NCBI GenBank assembly: GCA_965203365.1
Contig: OZ241878.1
Span: 1,550,001 to 1,614,000, forward strand
DNA: 64,000 bases
Direction of reading: 5' to 3'
Source: VYFG01 sp965203365
GTDB lineage: Bacteria > Pseudomonadota > Gammaproteobacteria > Arenicellales > Poriferihabitantaceae
Part shown: positions 9,371 to 19,569 of the stretch, one piece after another
Layout of the letters: each line of letters starts with the position of its first letter
Position numbering within the stretch: position 1 is the stretch's first letter
Notes under the pieces: generated by a model
Seen by the model: the letters and a program-made list of their open reading frames with translations, nothing else
Told to the model about the DNA's origin: nothing
Databases searched by the model: none
Translations under genes and position numbers: made by a program

Positions 9371-10734
9371 ACCGGACCACTGCCGCTACTGTGGTTCGTC
9401 GAAAGCTCCGACATTCCGATCGGGCGTCTCACCAAGGACAACCGAATGAACCTCGTTCCTAACGATGGGTTCTCGAATGATGGATACGACGAGGAGCTGA
9501 TCATCCATTTAGAGCCTCCGTCTCACCAAGAGCCAGCGGAGACCCGATTTTTATAAGATGAGTGGCGAATATGATGATTCCCGTAGGTCAATCGCACAAT
9601 ATGTAAAGTCTGTTTATGGGCAGATCGCCAGATCCCAGTTTGATGAGATCAACTCGAAGATGGTTCCAAGTGTCGCCCGTCGCCGGGGTAGATTCAACCC
9701 TTTCAGAACTCGGAAGTACGGTATTCCGATTGCAGTTCCATGACCAACACTTCGGTTTCCTGGCTCACATCAATGACCTGCAGAGCATTTCGGACCGCCT
9801 TCAAGATTCCGACCTGACCCTTTGTGGATGTCCTAGCCAGTGCTCCCGTCGTCACTTCCTACGCGATCTTCTCCTCATGCTACACCACAATTTCAGTCCA
9901 ACGTCGATGCGGTGTGTTGGTGTCATTGTATCGCGGAATGGATGCTCTCCGTCGAGGATGAAGCTGAAAATCGTGGCCACTGTCCCGGGATTCCCAAAAA
10001 CCTGCTACAGACAGGCGTCATTTAATCGCCACCAGACATCCGGTTTCTTGATGGATTCGGATCGAAAACCAGAACCCGGTGGAGTCTGCGATGCCGATGC
10101 CGATCCCGGTCCAGACCCTGACTTTCCACATGAATATCTTCAGAAGAGAGTAAGGCACAGACACCTGGGCCGGAAGTCAAAAGGGTTTTTGGGGTACTTT
10201 TCCTGAAGCCCCTATGCGTGACATAAATTACGTCCAGCAACTCCCACACGGGGCAGATATCCCTTGGCGTATTCGGCAGTCGACCCGGCCGGTCGGAACA
10301 AGTGCTCGGGTCTTTCGGAGAACCAGAATACAGGCCACCAACTGCGGGGACATTGAGACTGGATAGACACGCGAGAGAGGAAGGTACCGGTTTGCGGTGA
10401 GATGATTTTCCAAGGCTTCTTTTGAGTCCGACGGGTGATAACCCGCATCTGGCCGTCGTGGTCGGGCCGACCGACCTCGTCCAAGAGCGCCAAGATATGG
10501 GACACCCGGCTGGATCTCTGCCAGATGACCGAGCAGACCGGTTCAAGCACTGACAGGGGAGCATACTGAGTGGAGGTTACATCAACAGGTTCTCGCCGGT
10601 CTGTATCCCATGACCGTGTCTCCTCAGTGGAGTTAGTCTGGAATACGTTTTTGTTCATCGCGCGACTCGCCCAATCAATAACTCCCGGGACTGCGTTTAC
10701 AATAGAATGCCATTTTTCCGAAACTACCTGCTCA
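9371..10734. other. long gene-poor region upstream of polA
   Basis: About 1.36 kb with overlapping frames on both strands (for example 9616-10206 plus, 10212-10748 minus), none with a domain, a believable composition or a ribosome binding site. The first 70 bases resemble the 3' flank of AAA+ copy 1. The rest may be decayed coding or insertion DNA; I cannot identify a parent. A TACAAT at 10698-10703 could be a -10 element for polA but has no good -35. Confidence 0.5.
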
Positions 10735-13455
10735 ATGGCATTCGACAAAACGAAAGAACTGATGCTTATTGATGGTTCGACCTTCTTGTTCAGGGCCTAT
10801 CATGGCATCGGCAGTCGGGGCGGCTTGGCCACCAGTGACGGCCAACCAACGCATGCGGTATTCGGCATGGTCAACATGCTCAAGAGTCTACTTAAGGAGG
10901 ATCAGACGAAATACGTCGCCGTGGTCATGGATGCCAAGGGAAAAACATTCCGACATGAGATGTATCCCGAATATAAGGCCAATCGTCCGCCGATGCCGGA
11001 CGATCTCAGAACTCAACTAAATTGGCTCTTGGAAATCATCCCGGCTATGGGATTTCCACTGGTCTCCATACCGGGCATCGAAGCGGATGATGTGATTGGA
11101 ACATTCACCTCCTTGGCCACAGCGGAAGGGTTCCATGTCACGATCGTCAGCAGCGACAAGGATCTGGCTCAATTGGTGAATGATCAGGTCGTGATGCTCG
11201 ACACCATGCACCGGACCACCCTCAACCCAGAAGGTGTCGAAGCTAAGTATGGTGTGCCTCCGGACAGAATCATTGATTTTCTGGCCCTGACGGGAGATAC
11301 ATCCGACAATATCCCTGGCATTCCGAAAGTCGGTCCGAAGACGGCTGCGAAATGGCTGGCAGAGTTCGGCAACCTGGACCAACTGATGGTTCGTTCAGAT
11401 GAAGTCAAGGGCAAGGTCGGCGAGTCGTTGCGTGAACATATGCAGGTTCTGTCCTTGTCGCGTCCCCTCGTGACCATAAAGACCGATGCCGATCTCGGAC
11501 TCAGCTTCCACGACCTCACGATGAATGAGCCGGACATCCCCACCTTGCAGCGTCTCTACCGGGCCCTCGAATTCAAGACTTGGCTGGCCGATTTGGGCCA
11601 CGTCCCGAGTGTTTCGACAATCGGAGAACCAGTCGACAAAATCACCAGCATTGAGTACGAGACCATCCTGAGCGTTCAGTCTCTGGACCGCTGGATCCAG
11701 CGCCTACAGTTGGCGGAGGTCATGGCATTGGACACGGAAACCACCTCTCTCGACGCCCATCGTGCCGCGTTGGTCGGGATATCCTTTGCCGTTGAAGCTG
11801 GGAAGGGAGCCTATCTCCCATTAGCCCATGACGTGACTGGTGCTTCTGAACAACTGGAGTGGGAAATCGTCCGACCCCGGCTAAGGCCCATTCTGGAAGA
11901 CCCGCATGTGGTTAAAACCGGCCAAAACATTAAGTATGACTTGGAAGTGCTCGGTCATCATGGCATCCATCTGGCAGGAGTTCAGCACGATACCATGCTC
12001 ATGTCCTACCTGCTGGAAGCGGGTAATGCTCGACATGATCTGGATTCCCTGGCTTCAAGACACCTGGATCATATCACGATCAAATACAGTGAAGTGGCGG
12101 GCCGTGGAAAGAACCAACTCACTTTCAACCAAGTGCCGGTCGACCAAGCCACCAAATACGCTGCCGAGGATGCGGATGTTACTTTGCGCCTTCATCAGGC
12201 CATGCTGCCCCAACTAGAGCAATACCCTCACCTCATGGAACTTTACCGAAATACGGAAATCCCCCTGATCCATGTGCTTGCACGCATGGAAACCCATGGC
12301 ATCCGGTTGAACGCCTCAATGTTGCTTGAGCAGAGCGCCGAAATCGCCAGTCGGCTCGTCAGTATCGAACGCAAGGCGCACATGGAAGCCGGGGAAACTT
12401 TCAATATCGCTTCTCCCAAGCAGATTCAAGAAATCCTGTTCGAGAAAAAAGGACTCCCGGTGACCCACAAAACTTCCACTGGACAACCATCCACTGCAGA
12501 GCATGTCCTGCAAGATCTGGCACTGAACCATGTCCTGCCCGGCCTGATTCTGGAGCACCGCGGGCTTGCCAAGCTAAAAAGTACCTATACCGAGAAGCTG
12601 CCCCAACTCGTCAATCCTCGGACCGGACGAATACACACTTCCTATCATCAGGCCGTTGCGGCCACCGGCCGATTGTCCTCCAGCGATCCCAACTTGCAGA
12701 ACATTCCAATCCGAACCGAAGAAGGCAGGAGAATCCGTGAAGCTTTCGTGGCAGAAGATGGCTTTGTTCTGTTGGCCGCCGACTATTCTCAGATCGAGCT
12801 TCGCATCATGGCCCATTTGTCCGAGGATCCTGGCCTGATCAAGGCCTTTCAGCATGGCCTGGATGTCCACAAGGCCACGGCAGCCGAAGTGTTCGGCTGT
12901 CACCCAGAAGCCGTGACCCCGGAACTGCGTCGACGCGCAAAGGCGATCAATTTCGGGCTGATTTATGGCATGTCTGCCTATGGCCTCGCCCGACAACTGG
13001 GTATAGTGCAACAGGAGGCCCGGGAATACATCGAAATCTATTTTGATCGCTATCCCGGCGTCAGGAATTATATGGACCGAACCCGGGAACTGGCCCGACA
13101 ACAAGGTTTTGTCGAAACCCTGTTCGGTCGTCGGTTGCACTTGCCGGAGATCCAGTCCAAGAATGCGGCCCGTCGTCAGTATGCGGAACGGACTGCCATC
13201 AATGCACCAATGCAAGGTACCGCAGCTGACCTGATCAAAATGGCCATGGTGAAGGTGGATCAGTGGCTTCTGGATAACGCGTCTTCCTCTCGCATGATCC
13301 TACAGGTACATGATGAGTTGGTGCTGGAGGTTCCTGAAGAGGACGCTCAGCACATGGCGAACACAATCGCCGAAATCATGTGCTCTGTGGCCGAACTGTC
13401 CGTCCCATTGCTGGTGGATACCGGCACCGGACCGAACTGGAAGGTGGCGCATTGA
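10735..13455 (+). CDS. polA: DNA polymerase I
   Basis: Repair and Okazaki-fragment-processing polymerase, 906 residues. Order: 5'-3' exonuclease domain (LMLIDGSTFLFRAYHG at the N-terminus, GIEADDVIGT, LTGDTSDNIPGIPKVGPKTA), 3'-5' exonuclease domain with an intact Asp333-x-Glu335 (LDTETTSLD), and the polymerase domain with motif A (DYSQIELRIMAHLSED), motif B (RRAKAINFGLIYGMS) and motif C (QVHDELVLEV, His859-Asp860). All three activities therefore look intact. The frame is open upstream to 10570, but the residues before MAFDKTKELM do not belong to the family, so I use the ATG at 10735. Length matches the usual 900-930. Confidence 0.96.
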   Translation: MAFDKTKELMLIDGSTFLFRAYHGIGSRGGLATSDGQPTHAVFGMVNMLKSLLKEDQTKYVAVVMDAKGKTFRHEMYPEYKANRPPMPDDLRTQLNWLLEIIPAMGFPLVSIPGIEADDVIGTFTSLATAEGFHVTIVSSDKDLAQLVNDQVVMLDTMHRTTLNPEGVEAKYGVPPDRIIDFLALTGDTSDNIPGIPKVGPKTAAKWLAEFGNLDQLMVRSDEVKGKVGESLREHMQVLSLSRPLVTIKTDADLGLSFHDLTMNEPDIPTLQRLYRALEFKTWLADLGHVPSVSTIGEPVDKITSIEYETILSVQSLDRWIQRLQLAEVMALDTETTSLDAHRAALVGISFAVEAGKGAYLPLAHDVTGASEQLEWEIVRPRLRPILEDPHVVKTGQNIKYDLEVLGHHGIHLAGVQHDTMLMSYLLEAGNARHDLDSLASRHLDHITIKYSEVAGRGKNQLTFNQVPVDQATKYAAEDADVTLRLHQAMLPQLEQYPHLMELYRNTEIPLIHVLARMETHGIRLNASMLLEQSAEIASRLVSIERKAHMEAGETFNIASPKQIQEILFEKKGLPVTHKTSTGQPSTAEHVLQDLALNHVLPGLILEHRGLAKLKSTYTEKLPQLVNPRTGRIHTSYHQAVAATGRLSSSDPNLQNIPIRTEEGRRIREAFVAEDGFVLLAADYSQIELRIMAHLSEDPGLIKAFQHGLDVHKATAAEVFGCHPEAVTPELRRRAKAINFGLIYGMSAYGLARQLGIVQQEAREYIEIYFDRYPGVRNYMDRTRELARQQGFVETLFGRRLHLPEIQSKNAARRQYAERTAINAPMQGTAADLIKMAMVKVDQWLLDNASSSRMILQVHDELVLEVPEEDAQHMANTIAEIMCSVAELSVPLLVDTGTGPNWKVAH

Positions 13456-13611
13456 GGTTACTGAAACCGAGTGTTCTGTAAGCGATCAGACGGCTTCTCG
13501 TTCAGTCGAAAGCGATGACCTGACAAAATGACCGTTCGGTTATACACTACCCAGAGTCGAGAACCCACAGGGTTTGAACAAAAGCTGCCACAATGAATTG
13601 GCATACCCATC

Positions 13612-14766
13612 ATGGCTGAGACTTCCACCAGACTGATGCTGCGCCGTGCTGTCCATTCCCCCGCCCAGACGGTTCAAACCTTGCTGGATCAAGCCGGAAT
13701 TACCCTGAACGGACCTGATCCCTGGGATATCCACGTTCGAGATGAATCAATCTATCGACGGCTGCTGATCGGTGGTTCTCTGGCCTTGGGTGAGTCCTAT
13801 ATGGATGGCAAATGGGAGGTGAAAGCGCTGGATGAGATGATCTATCGGCTGCTGCGTTCACCCCTGGCGAATGAGCGTGCTTTTGTCCCACGATGTCTGT
13901 CCCGACTCAGATCCAAACTCTTTAATCTGCAAAAACAATCTCGTGCGTTCCAGGTCGGTGAAGGACACTATGATCTCGGCAACGATATCTACGAGACCAT
14001 GCTGGATCGTCGCATGACCTACACCTGTGGTTACTGGCGCCATGCCGACAACTTGAATCAGGCTCAGGAGGACAAGCTCGAACTGGTGTGCCGCAAGCTG
14101 AAACTTACATCCGATATGCGCGTGCTGGATATCGGATGCGGTTGGGGAAGCTTTGCCGGATATGCCGCCGAAAAGTATGGCTGTGAAGTCGTGGGCGTCA
14201 CGGTTTCCAAGGAGCAGGTTCAACTCGTGAAGAAACGCCTGACCGGCCTGCCGGTTTCGGTTCGCCTGCAAGACTACCGTGATGTGCACGAGTCGTTTGA
14301 TGCGATCGTTTCCCTAGGCATGTTCGAGCATGTCGGTCACAAGAACTACCGCATCTTCATGGACATCCTGCTGCGCTGCCTGAAGCCCGACGGAGTTGCC
14401 CTACTGCATACCATCGGCAAGAACGACTCGGTTCTCGGCGTGGATCCCTGGATTGCTCGCTACATTTTTCCAAATGGGGAAATTCCCTCGCTGCAACAGA
14501 TCAGTGCCGCCTTGGAACCGGATCTGGTGGTCGAGGATCTGCATAATTTTGGGCCCGACTATGACCGGACCCTGATGAACTGGTACCATAATTTCGATAG
14601 CGGCTGGGATAGTCTTAAGGACCGGTATTCGGAACGCTTCTATCGCATGTGGACCTATTATCTGCGAGTCTGTGCGGGAGCTTTCCGGGCTCGGAATCTT
14701 CAGCTTTGGCAGTTTGTCCTTTCCCGAGGTCGCCACTCTGTGGCCTATAGACGCCCGGACTTCTGA
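13612..14766 (+). CDS. cfa: cyclopropane-fatty-acyl-phospholipid synthase
   Basis: SAM-dependent enzyme that adds a methylene bridge across the double bond of unsaturated membrane phospholipid acyl chains; peripheral membrane protein. 384 residues, the usual length. N-terminal lipid-binding part (about 1-120), then the methyltransferase fold with the SAM motif VLDIGCGWGSFAGYAAEKYG, family residues FQVGEGHYDLGNDIY, the MTYTCGYW motif, and GMFEHVGHKNY with the conserved active-site Glu-His. The C-terminus has the typical NFDSGWDSL and RMWTYYLRVCAGAFR. It is transcribed alone, 156 bases after polA, and is the last gene before the A+T-rich island. Confidence 0.95.
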   Translation: MAETSTRLMLRRAVHSPAQTVQTLLDQAGITLNGPDPWDIHVRDESIYRRLLIGGSLALGESYMDGKWEVKALDEMIYRLLRSPLANERAFVPRCLSRLRSKLFNLQKQSRAFQVGEGHYDLGNDIYETMLDRRMTYTCGYWRHADNLNQAQEDKLELVCRKLKLTSDMRVLDIGCGWGSFAGYAAEKYGCEVVGVTVSKEQVQLVKKRLTGLPVSVRLQDYRDVHESFDAIVSLGMFEHVGHKNYRIFMDILLRCLKPDGVALLHTIGKNDSVLGVDPWIARYIFPNGEIPSLQQISAALEPDLVVEDLHNFGPDYDRTLMNWYHNFDSGWDSLKDRYSERFYRMWTYYLRVCAGAFRARNLQLWQFVLSRGRHSVAYRRPDF

Positions 14767-15261
14767 CGGTTAAGTGATGCAATCACCAGATGACGGCCAC
14801 TATGAGGGAGAAATGCATTAGTACAAAATTCGAATGGGATATCCCCCACTCGGAAGGTTATGGGAGTATAGCCAGACCACATGCTCCGGCTGACATATGA
14901 TTGTCTTTAATTTTTCAAAACCATTCCTAACCGATGCCTATCATTAAGAATCCCCGACAGGGATTGAAAATCGTAAAACACAACATGACCCGTTATGAGG
15001 ACATGGAATCCCGACATAAGAACGAATGATGAGACTGATAATGAGATGATTGAAACCATAGTAAGAAATGGCAAATGCGATATTTTGATAGCCCAAGACA
15101 GATATATCCAAAAAATGTTTCTCCCATTACCAATTCTCCACATAAGTCCAAATTTGATTTATTCCAATTAACTTTTAACACTGGTTTAGTATATTGAGAC
15201 AAGACGATTGATCTTTTTTCACTCGTATATCAGACTACATTCTATGTTTTAGGATAAAACT
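14767..15261. other. A+T-rich spacer at the left edge of the accessory island
   Basis: About 495 bases in which base composition drops abruptly from G+C-rich (cfa) to A+T-rich (manC onwards). No frame on either strand looks like a protein. No direct or inverted repeat marking an insertion point is obvious. AGGA at 15251-15254 serves as the manC ribosome binding site. Confidence 0.55.
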
Positions 15262-16689
15262 ATGTTGTATAGTATTTTTCCTGTGATTCTGGCAGGTGGT
15301 TCAGGCACGCGACTGTGGCCACTGTCCCGTTCTATTCGTCCAAAACAATTTATCGACTTGATAGGGGGATCCAGCTTGTTCCAAGAAACTCTGGATCGAG
15401 TTCAATATATTCCGGGAGTAACAGATCCGATAATAGTCTGCAACGAAAAGCATCGTTTCATGGTCGCGCAACAAATTCAAGAAAAAGGAACACTCAAAAG
15501 TAAAATCATCCTCGAACCAGTAGCCCGCAACACCGCACCGGCTATAACCGTGGCAGTGCTTTACTTGAAATCTGCTAGAGTTTTTGAAAAGTCGCTAATT
15601 CTGGTACTTCCGGCGGATCACATGATTAGTGATATTCATAGCTTCATCCATGCCATCACTCTCGGGCAGAATCCTGCAAGAAATGGAAAGGTGGTCACTT
15701 TCGGTATCCGTCCGGAGCGGCCGTCAACAGGTTATGGCTACATCAAGACATCTGAATCCAGTTCTGTAGCAGGGGGAACTACAGTAGAAAACTTTATTGA
15801 AAAACCAAATCTTGCCACAGCAGAAAAATTTCTTGCTGCAGGTGATTGGTTTTGGAATAGCGGCATACTACTATTCGAACCGGATACTTTTCTTACCGAA
15901 GTTGAGCGCTATTTACCGAAGGTTTTAACTCACTCGAAAGAGGCGTTCTCCGAAGCTTTCAAAGACCCAGATTTCATTCGATTGGACCATGACAGGTATG
16001 CCCGATGCCAGAACATCTCCATTGACTATGCGATTCTTGAGAAATCAAACCTTACCAGCATGGTCCCCATGGATGCAGGTTGGTGTGATATCGGTTCATG
16101 GGACTCTTTATGGAATGTTGGTGACAAGGATAAGGCTGGCAATGTTATTCACGGTGACGTCTTCTTGGAAAATGTCAATAACAGCTATATATATTCAGAA
16201 AATCGGTTGATAACAGCCATCGGGGTAGATAGTTTGATAATTGTCGAAACCCAAGATAGTCTATTGGTCAGTTCTCGAGGTCAAGATCAGGCTATCCGAC
16301 AAATTGTTGTACAACTGCAAAATCTCGACAGAGCCGAAGTGAATCTACACCGAAGGGTATTTCGCCCATGGGGATATTTCGACTTTTTGGAGAGTGGCCA
16401 TCAATTTCAGGTGAAACGGATAATGGTTGAACCGGGAGGGAGCACTTCTCTGCAGAAGCATAGATACCGCACTGAGCACTGGGTCGTTATTAGCGGTGTC
16501 GCCGAAGTTACTTGTGGAGACAAAAATTTCCAGCTTTCTCAGAACCAATCAACCTATATACCTTTAGGGGAGTGGCACAGATTAAAAAATCCTGACCTGG
16601 AACCACTGCACATAATTGAGATACAGTGTGGATCCTATCTGGAAGAAGATGATATTGAGCGTATTGATGACTTTTACAATCGGATATAG
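15262..16689 (+). CDS. manC: mannose-1-phosphate guanylyltransferase / mannose-6-phosphate isomerase
   Basis: Bifunctional enzyme making GDP-mannose for surface polysaccharide: mannose-6-phosphate isomerase and mannose-1-phosphate guanylyltransferase. 475 residues, the usual length for the fused ManC/AlgA/CpsB type. The nucleotidyltransferase signature GGSGTRLWPLSR is at 12-23, with RPKQF following and FIEKPN further on. The C-terminal third is the type II isomerase cupin: RPWGYFDFLESG, QVKRIMVEPGGSTSLQKH, HWVVISG and YIPLGEWHRLKN. The start ATG has AGGA eight bases upstream. It is A+T-rich with codon use unlike cfa before it, which suggests transfer. It is convergent with the glycosyltransferase genes and may supply their sugar donor. 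Confidence 0.93.
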   Translation: MLYSIFPVILAGGSGTRLWPLSRSIRPKQFIDLIGGSSLFQETLDRVQYIPGVTDPIIVCNEKHRFMVAQQIQEKGTLKSKIILEPVARNTAPAITVAVLYLKSARVFEKSLILVLPADHMISDIHSFIHAITLGQNPARNGKVVTFGIRPERPSTGYGYIKTSESSSVAGGTTVENFIEKPNLATAEKFLAAGDWFWNSGILLFEPDTFLTEVERYLPKVLTHSKEAFSEAFKDPDFIRLDHDRYARCQNISIDYAILEKSNLTSMVPMDAGWCDIGSWDSLWNVGDKDKAGNVIHGDVFLENVNNSYIYSENRLITAIGVDSLIIVETQDSLLVSSRGQDQAIRQIVVQLQNLDRAEVNLHRRVFRPWGYFDFLESGHQFQVKRIMVEPGGSTSLQKHRYRTEHWVVISGVAEVTCGDKNFQLSQNQSTYIPLGEWHRLKNPDLEPLHIIEIQCGSYLEEDDIERIDDFYNRI

Positions 16690-16736
16690 AAAAAGACTGA
16701 TAATTTATTTTTCATTCAATCCTGATTACGCATGGA

Positions 16737-17771
16737 TCATGATATTATTTCCCGCCTAATTTTCATAAGTCTGTTTTTCATCAAATGGGCAATTGGTTCT
16801 ACAGAAAATTTTCGCATGTCGAGAACTGCCTGTTGTCGCATTTTTTCAAGATTATTATATTGATAATACGAAAATTTCATAGCTTCGACAAGCTGATCTT
16901 GTTTTATCTCAGCCCATTTCATCGTTCTTGTCCATAAATGAGGCTGAACAGAAATTTCTTCCGGTGTTATTGTTCTTAAATCATAGTCGATAAGCAGACT
17001 GTTTTTACTGTTCATATAGTATTTGTTACCACCATAATTTGTTGCGATGACTATATTTCCATGAGCCATCGCTTCTGACATACCAAGACCCCATCCTTCA
17101 CCACGATGTGCGCTTATATAGACATGTGCACTTGCGTGCAAGGCTGACATTTCTCTTTCTGTATGCCAGTTTGATAAATGAAAAACTTTTCGAGAGCGAA
17201 GTTTAGATGGAAATTTCTGAAGATTTCCAGTCTTTATAATTAGGAAACATTCTTCACCGAAATCAGCTTTTCTAAAAGCGTCAACAATCCCTCCTAGATT
17301 TTTGCGTGGTTCAATCTTATTTATGATCGAATAAAAAAAGAATGATTTCGAATCTGTTTTTTTGGCTAACTCCGTCAAGAACCAGTGTGTTGGTTGTCCG
17401 AGACTAGAAGGGGGTTGTATGATGTGGGGAATGATATATACGTTTTTGTGATATTTTCTGTAAACGTTCGCGCAGAAATCACTCGATGTCCATATTTCAT
17501 CGACTCTCTGTAATATATTGGCCATCCATAGGGGTAGTTCATCAGCTTCCCATTGTACGAACCCAATGACATAACGGTTATGCAGTTCCGGATAAACTCT
17601 GTAACAATCGTTGATTGTTTCTACTGAACCCTGAAGGATGACAATATCGGCTTCATATGGTTCGTAACACAGTCGCTGACCTATGTGTCGAAGTGCTTGA
17701 ATATATTCGATAGCCGTATGTCGAAAACTCACATATGCATCATAATGCCAGTAGATAGAAAATTGAGACAC
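16737..17771 (-). CDS. glycosyltransferase, GT4-type
   Basis: Retaining GT-B glycosyltransferase of 344 residues, cytoplasmic, donor and acceptor unknown. The C-terminal Rossmann half contains KIEPRKNLGGIVDAF and the E-x7-E motif of family GT4 (Glu225...Glu233 in RGEGWGLGMSEAMAHG), followed by NIVIATNYGG. The N-terminal half (EADIVILQGS, FVQWEADELP) is that of mannosyl- or rhamnosyltransferase-like proteins. The start is a GTG with an in-frame stop four codons upstream, so it cannot be longer. It lies 17 bases after the next glycosyltransferase gene on the same strand, so the two are probably cotranscribed. Strongly A+T-rich. Confidence 0.85.
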   Translation of the reverse strand: MSQFSIYWHYDAYVSFRHTAIEYIQALRHIGQRLCYEPYEADIVILQGSVETINDCYRVYPELHNRYVIGFVQWEADELPLWMANILQRVDEIWTSSDFCANVYRKYHKNVYIIPHIIQPPSSLGQPTHWFLTELAKKTDSKSFFFYSIINKIEPRKNLGGIVDAFRKADFGEECFLIIKTGNLQKFPSKLRSRKVFHLSNWHTEREMSALHASAHVYISAHRGEGWGLGMSEAMAHGNIVIATNYGGNKYYMNSKNSLLIDYDLRTITPEEISVQPHLWTRTMKWAEIKQDQLVEAMKFSYYQYNNLEKMRQQAVLDMRKFSVEPIAHLMKNRLMKIRREIIS

Positions 17772-17788
17772 AGATAGATAATCTTAAT

Positions 17789-19528
17789 TTAAGGCGTATC
17801 TGCTGAAATAATTCCATATTTCATCAACCAGCAGCAGGTCGCAAAAGTACGTTCACGTATCTTGTCTGGAAACATGTTATAGACTGTGTCAATATCGAAC
17901 TGTCTGCTGTCATTACTTTCGATCAGGCTGTACACACTCTCTTGATCAAGCAGCATATGCTCTACAAAAAGCGACATCGGACTATTTGCCAAAGCATCCA
18001 GTGTCTTTCGCCAGTATGGGTCACTCACGACCAGTGGCAGGTTAGCGATAATTTTGTGAGATGAGAAATGGCCAAATACGCGATAGGGGTCCATTATACT
18101 GGTCATAGCTGGCGTTCTTCGCTTCTCTTTCTTATCGTTCACTGCTGCTGACTGTCTGGTCTTTTCGAGTTCTACAAAAAGCTCTGCATATTGCTCTATT
18201 ACTTTACCCCATGCATAGTATGACTGCACACGCTCCAAACCAGCTTCCCCCATGCGATGGCGTAATTCTGATTCTCTCGCCAAGGATACGATGGCACTAG
18301 TGCATTGATTAATGTCCACAACCACCGTTTGCGCAACGCCTCCAATGAAAGTGGCATATTGATCGATATTGGCCGCATGACGATCAGCAAAATATATTCC
18401 CAGTGTTGTTTCGGTTGGGGGCATATAAGTCGGGATATGAAACCCAGTTTCTCCATGGATTCCCGTCTCGCTATACCCGCTCCAATCACTGATTATACAA
18501 GGCAGAGACGCCGCCATCGCTTCAACTGGAGTTAAGCCAAAGGTTTCTTGAATATTGTCTGCCAGAGAGCAAAAGATATCAGCTCCAAACCAACTTGCCC
18601 TGGTCTCTGCTTCTTTCTGGCCATCGATCCAATGAACGCGTACCGATGGCACGAACATGTTTGCCGCATTCAGGAATTCACGCAGCAACTGCTCGTTTGG
18701 GGCGATTCCCACCATCAGGAGATGCATTGTGACAGTCTTTCCAAGGTGTTTCTGGGCCAGCTCCATTGCCTGAAATAGGGGCGTAGGGTGCATCTTGGTA
18801 AATGGATCAAGACGGCCAAAACTCAGAACCGCTACATCATCCACTTCAATGTGGTGTTTACGACGAAACTGATACCGCAATTCTGCACTATCTTTGCCCT
18901 GTTCGTATCTGCCGCAGTGAATGCCAAGCGGGATGACCGGAAGTTGGATGGGTGGAACAGGGGCGGAAATTTGTCTGCTGACTAGGTATTCCTGATGAAC
19001 TGCCAGCATCTCCCTGATGGTCTGCCTGCCCGCATGAGAAGTACAGATAATCGCATCCCAGCAATTTACTGGGGCGTAATACAAATTAGTGATCAACTGC
19101 ATGACAGCTTGAGAACACAGGGAATGGGTGAGTCCGACCACGGAAAACGAGGTCTCACCCTCCAAACGCCTAACGACTAATTGGGGTTCAATATTTGGTG
19201 AAGGAATAAACAAACCTCCAACATCAGCCAGTGCCGGTAAGTCTCCTTTAGAAAAATACTTAAGAGCCTCATAATCAACGCCAAACTTGCGAATAAGCCG
19301 CTCAAAAGTGACAACATCCTCACTACGGTGCAAACAAACCGGCAGTTTTGTGCGACCATAGCGATTGCAAACAGCCTGCAGAAGCCCGGATGATGCTGAT
19401 ACACGACCTATAGGCAAAGATGTCTCGGAATCGAAAGCCTCAACATCAAAATCTAGAGCGTAAGGACAGCCAATATTATCAATCATATAAAGAGCCGAGA
19501 CCTTATCTACAGTCGATTTCGCATGCAC
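17789..19528 (-). CDS. glycosyltransferase, GT4-type with unusual C-terminal extension
   Basis: Glycosyltransferase of up to 579 residues. N-terminal acceptor-side domain, then the GT4 Rossmann half with LSFGRLDPFTKMHP (donor-binding region) and the E-x7-E motif in ETFGLTPVEAMAASLPCI. The catalytic part ends near residue 460; a charged linker (KKEKRRTP) and a roughly 110-residue C-terminal helical domain of unknown role follow. The start is uncertain: GTG at 19528, or ATG at 19486, which begins MIDNIGCPYALDFD. It lies 41 bases downstream of the flavin monooxygenase gene on the same strand, so the enzymes may share a transcript. Substrate unknown; a surface glycan or a small aromatic acid are both open. 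Confidence 0.8.
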   Translation of the reverse strand: MHAKSTVDKVSALYMIDNIGCPYALDFDVEAFDSETSLPIGRVSASSGLLQAVCNRYGRTKLPVCLHRSEDVVTFERLIRKFGVDYEALKYFSKGDLPALADVGGLFIPSPNIEPQLVVRRLEGETSFSVVGLTHSLCSQAVMQLITNLYYAPVNCWDAIICTSHAGRQTIREMLAVHQEYLVSRQISAPVPPIQLPVIPLGIHCGRYEQGKDSAELRYQFRRKHHIEVDDVAVLSFGRLDPFTKMHPTPLFQAMELAQKHLGKTVTMHLLMVGIAPNEQLLREFLNAANMFVPSVRVHWIDGQKEAETRASWFGADIFCSLADNIQETFGLTPVEAMAASLPCIISDWSGYSETGIHGETGFHIPTYMPPTETTLGIYFADRHAANIDQYATFIGGVAQTVVVDINQCTSAIVSLARESELRHRMGEAGLERVQSYYAWGKVIEQYAELFVELEKTRQSAAVNDKKEKRRTPAMTSIMDPYRVFGHFSSHKIIANLPLVVSDPYWRKTLDALANSPMSLFVEHMLLDQESVYSLIESNDSRQFDIDTVYNMFPDKIRERTFATCCWLMKYGIISADTP

Positions 19529-19569
19529 CTTCCATCGGCTACCACCTATTCACAACAACCGTAATCGCA

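Larger units (their letters stand above)
6596..9440 (+). repeat. direct tandem duplication containing the two AAA+ genes
   Basis: Two units in direct orientation. The 5' blocks (from 6596 and from 8079, offset 1483) are almost identical through the ribosome binding site and the first 90 or so codons. The 3' blocks (from about 7189 and 8681, offset 1492) are almost identical for roughly 450 bases. Weak similarity continues past the stop codons (7897-7965 against 9371-9440, both ending GTC/GCTCTCACC). Between the blocks the sequences diverge strongly. This conserved-variable-conserved pattern suggests gene conversion of the ends or exchange of a central cassette. Confidence 0.8.

Noticed and set aside
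9446..9556. 36-codon frame after AAA+ copy 2
   Set aside because: Composition is acidic and plausible (MNLVPNDGFSNDGYDEELII), but there is no counterpart after copy 1 and no clear binding site, so it cannot be supported.
10570..10734. N-terminal extension of DNA polymerase I
   Set aside because: The extra 55 residues have no counterpart in the family, and ATG 10735 begins right at the 5'-3' exonuclease domain.
10212..10748. 178-codon minus-strand frame upstream of polA
   Set aside because: No ribosome binding site or domain, and it overlaps the polA start; composition is not protein-like.
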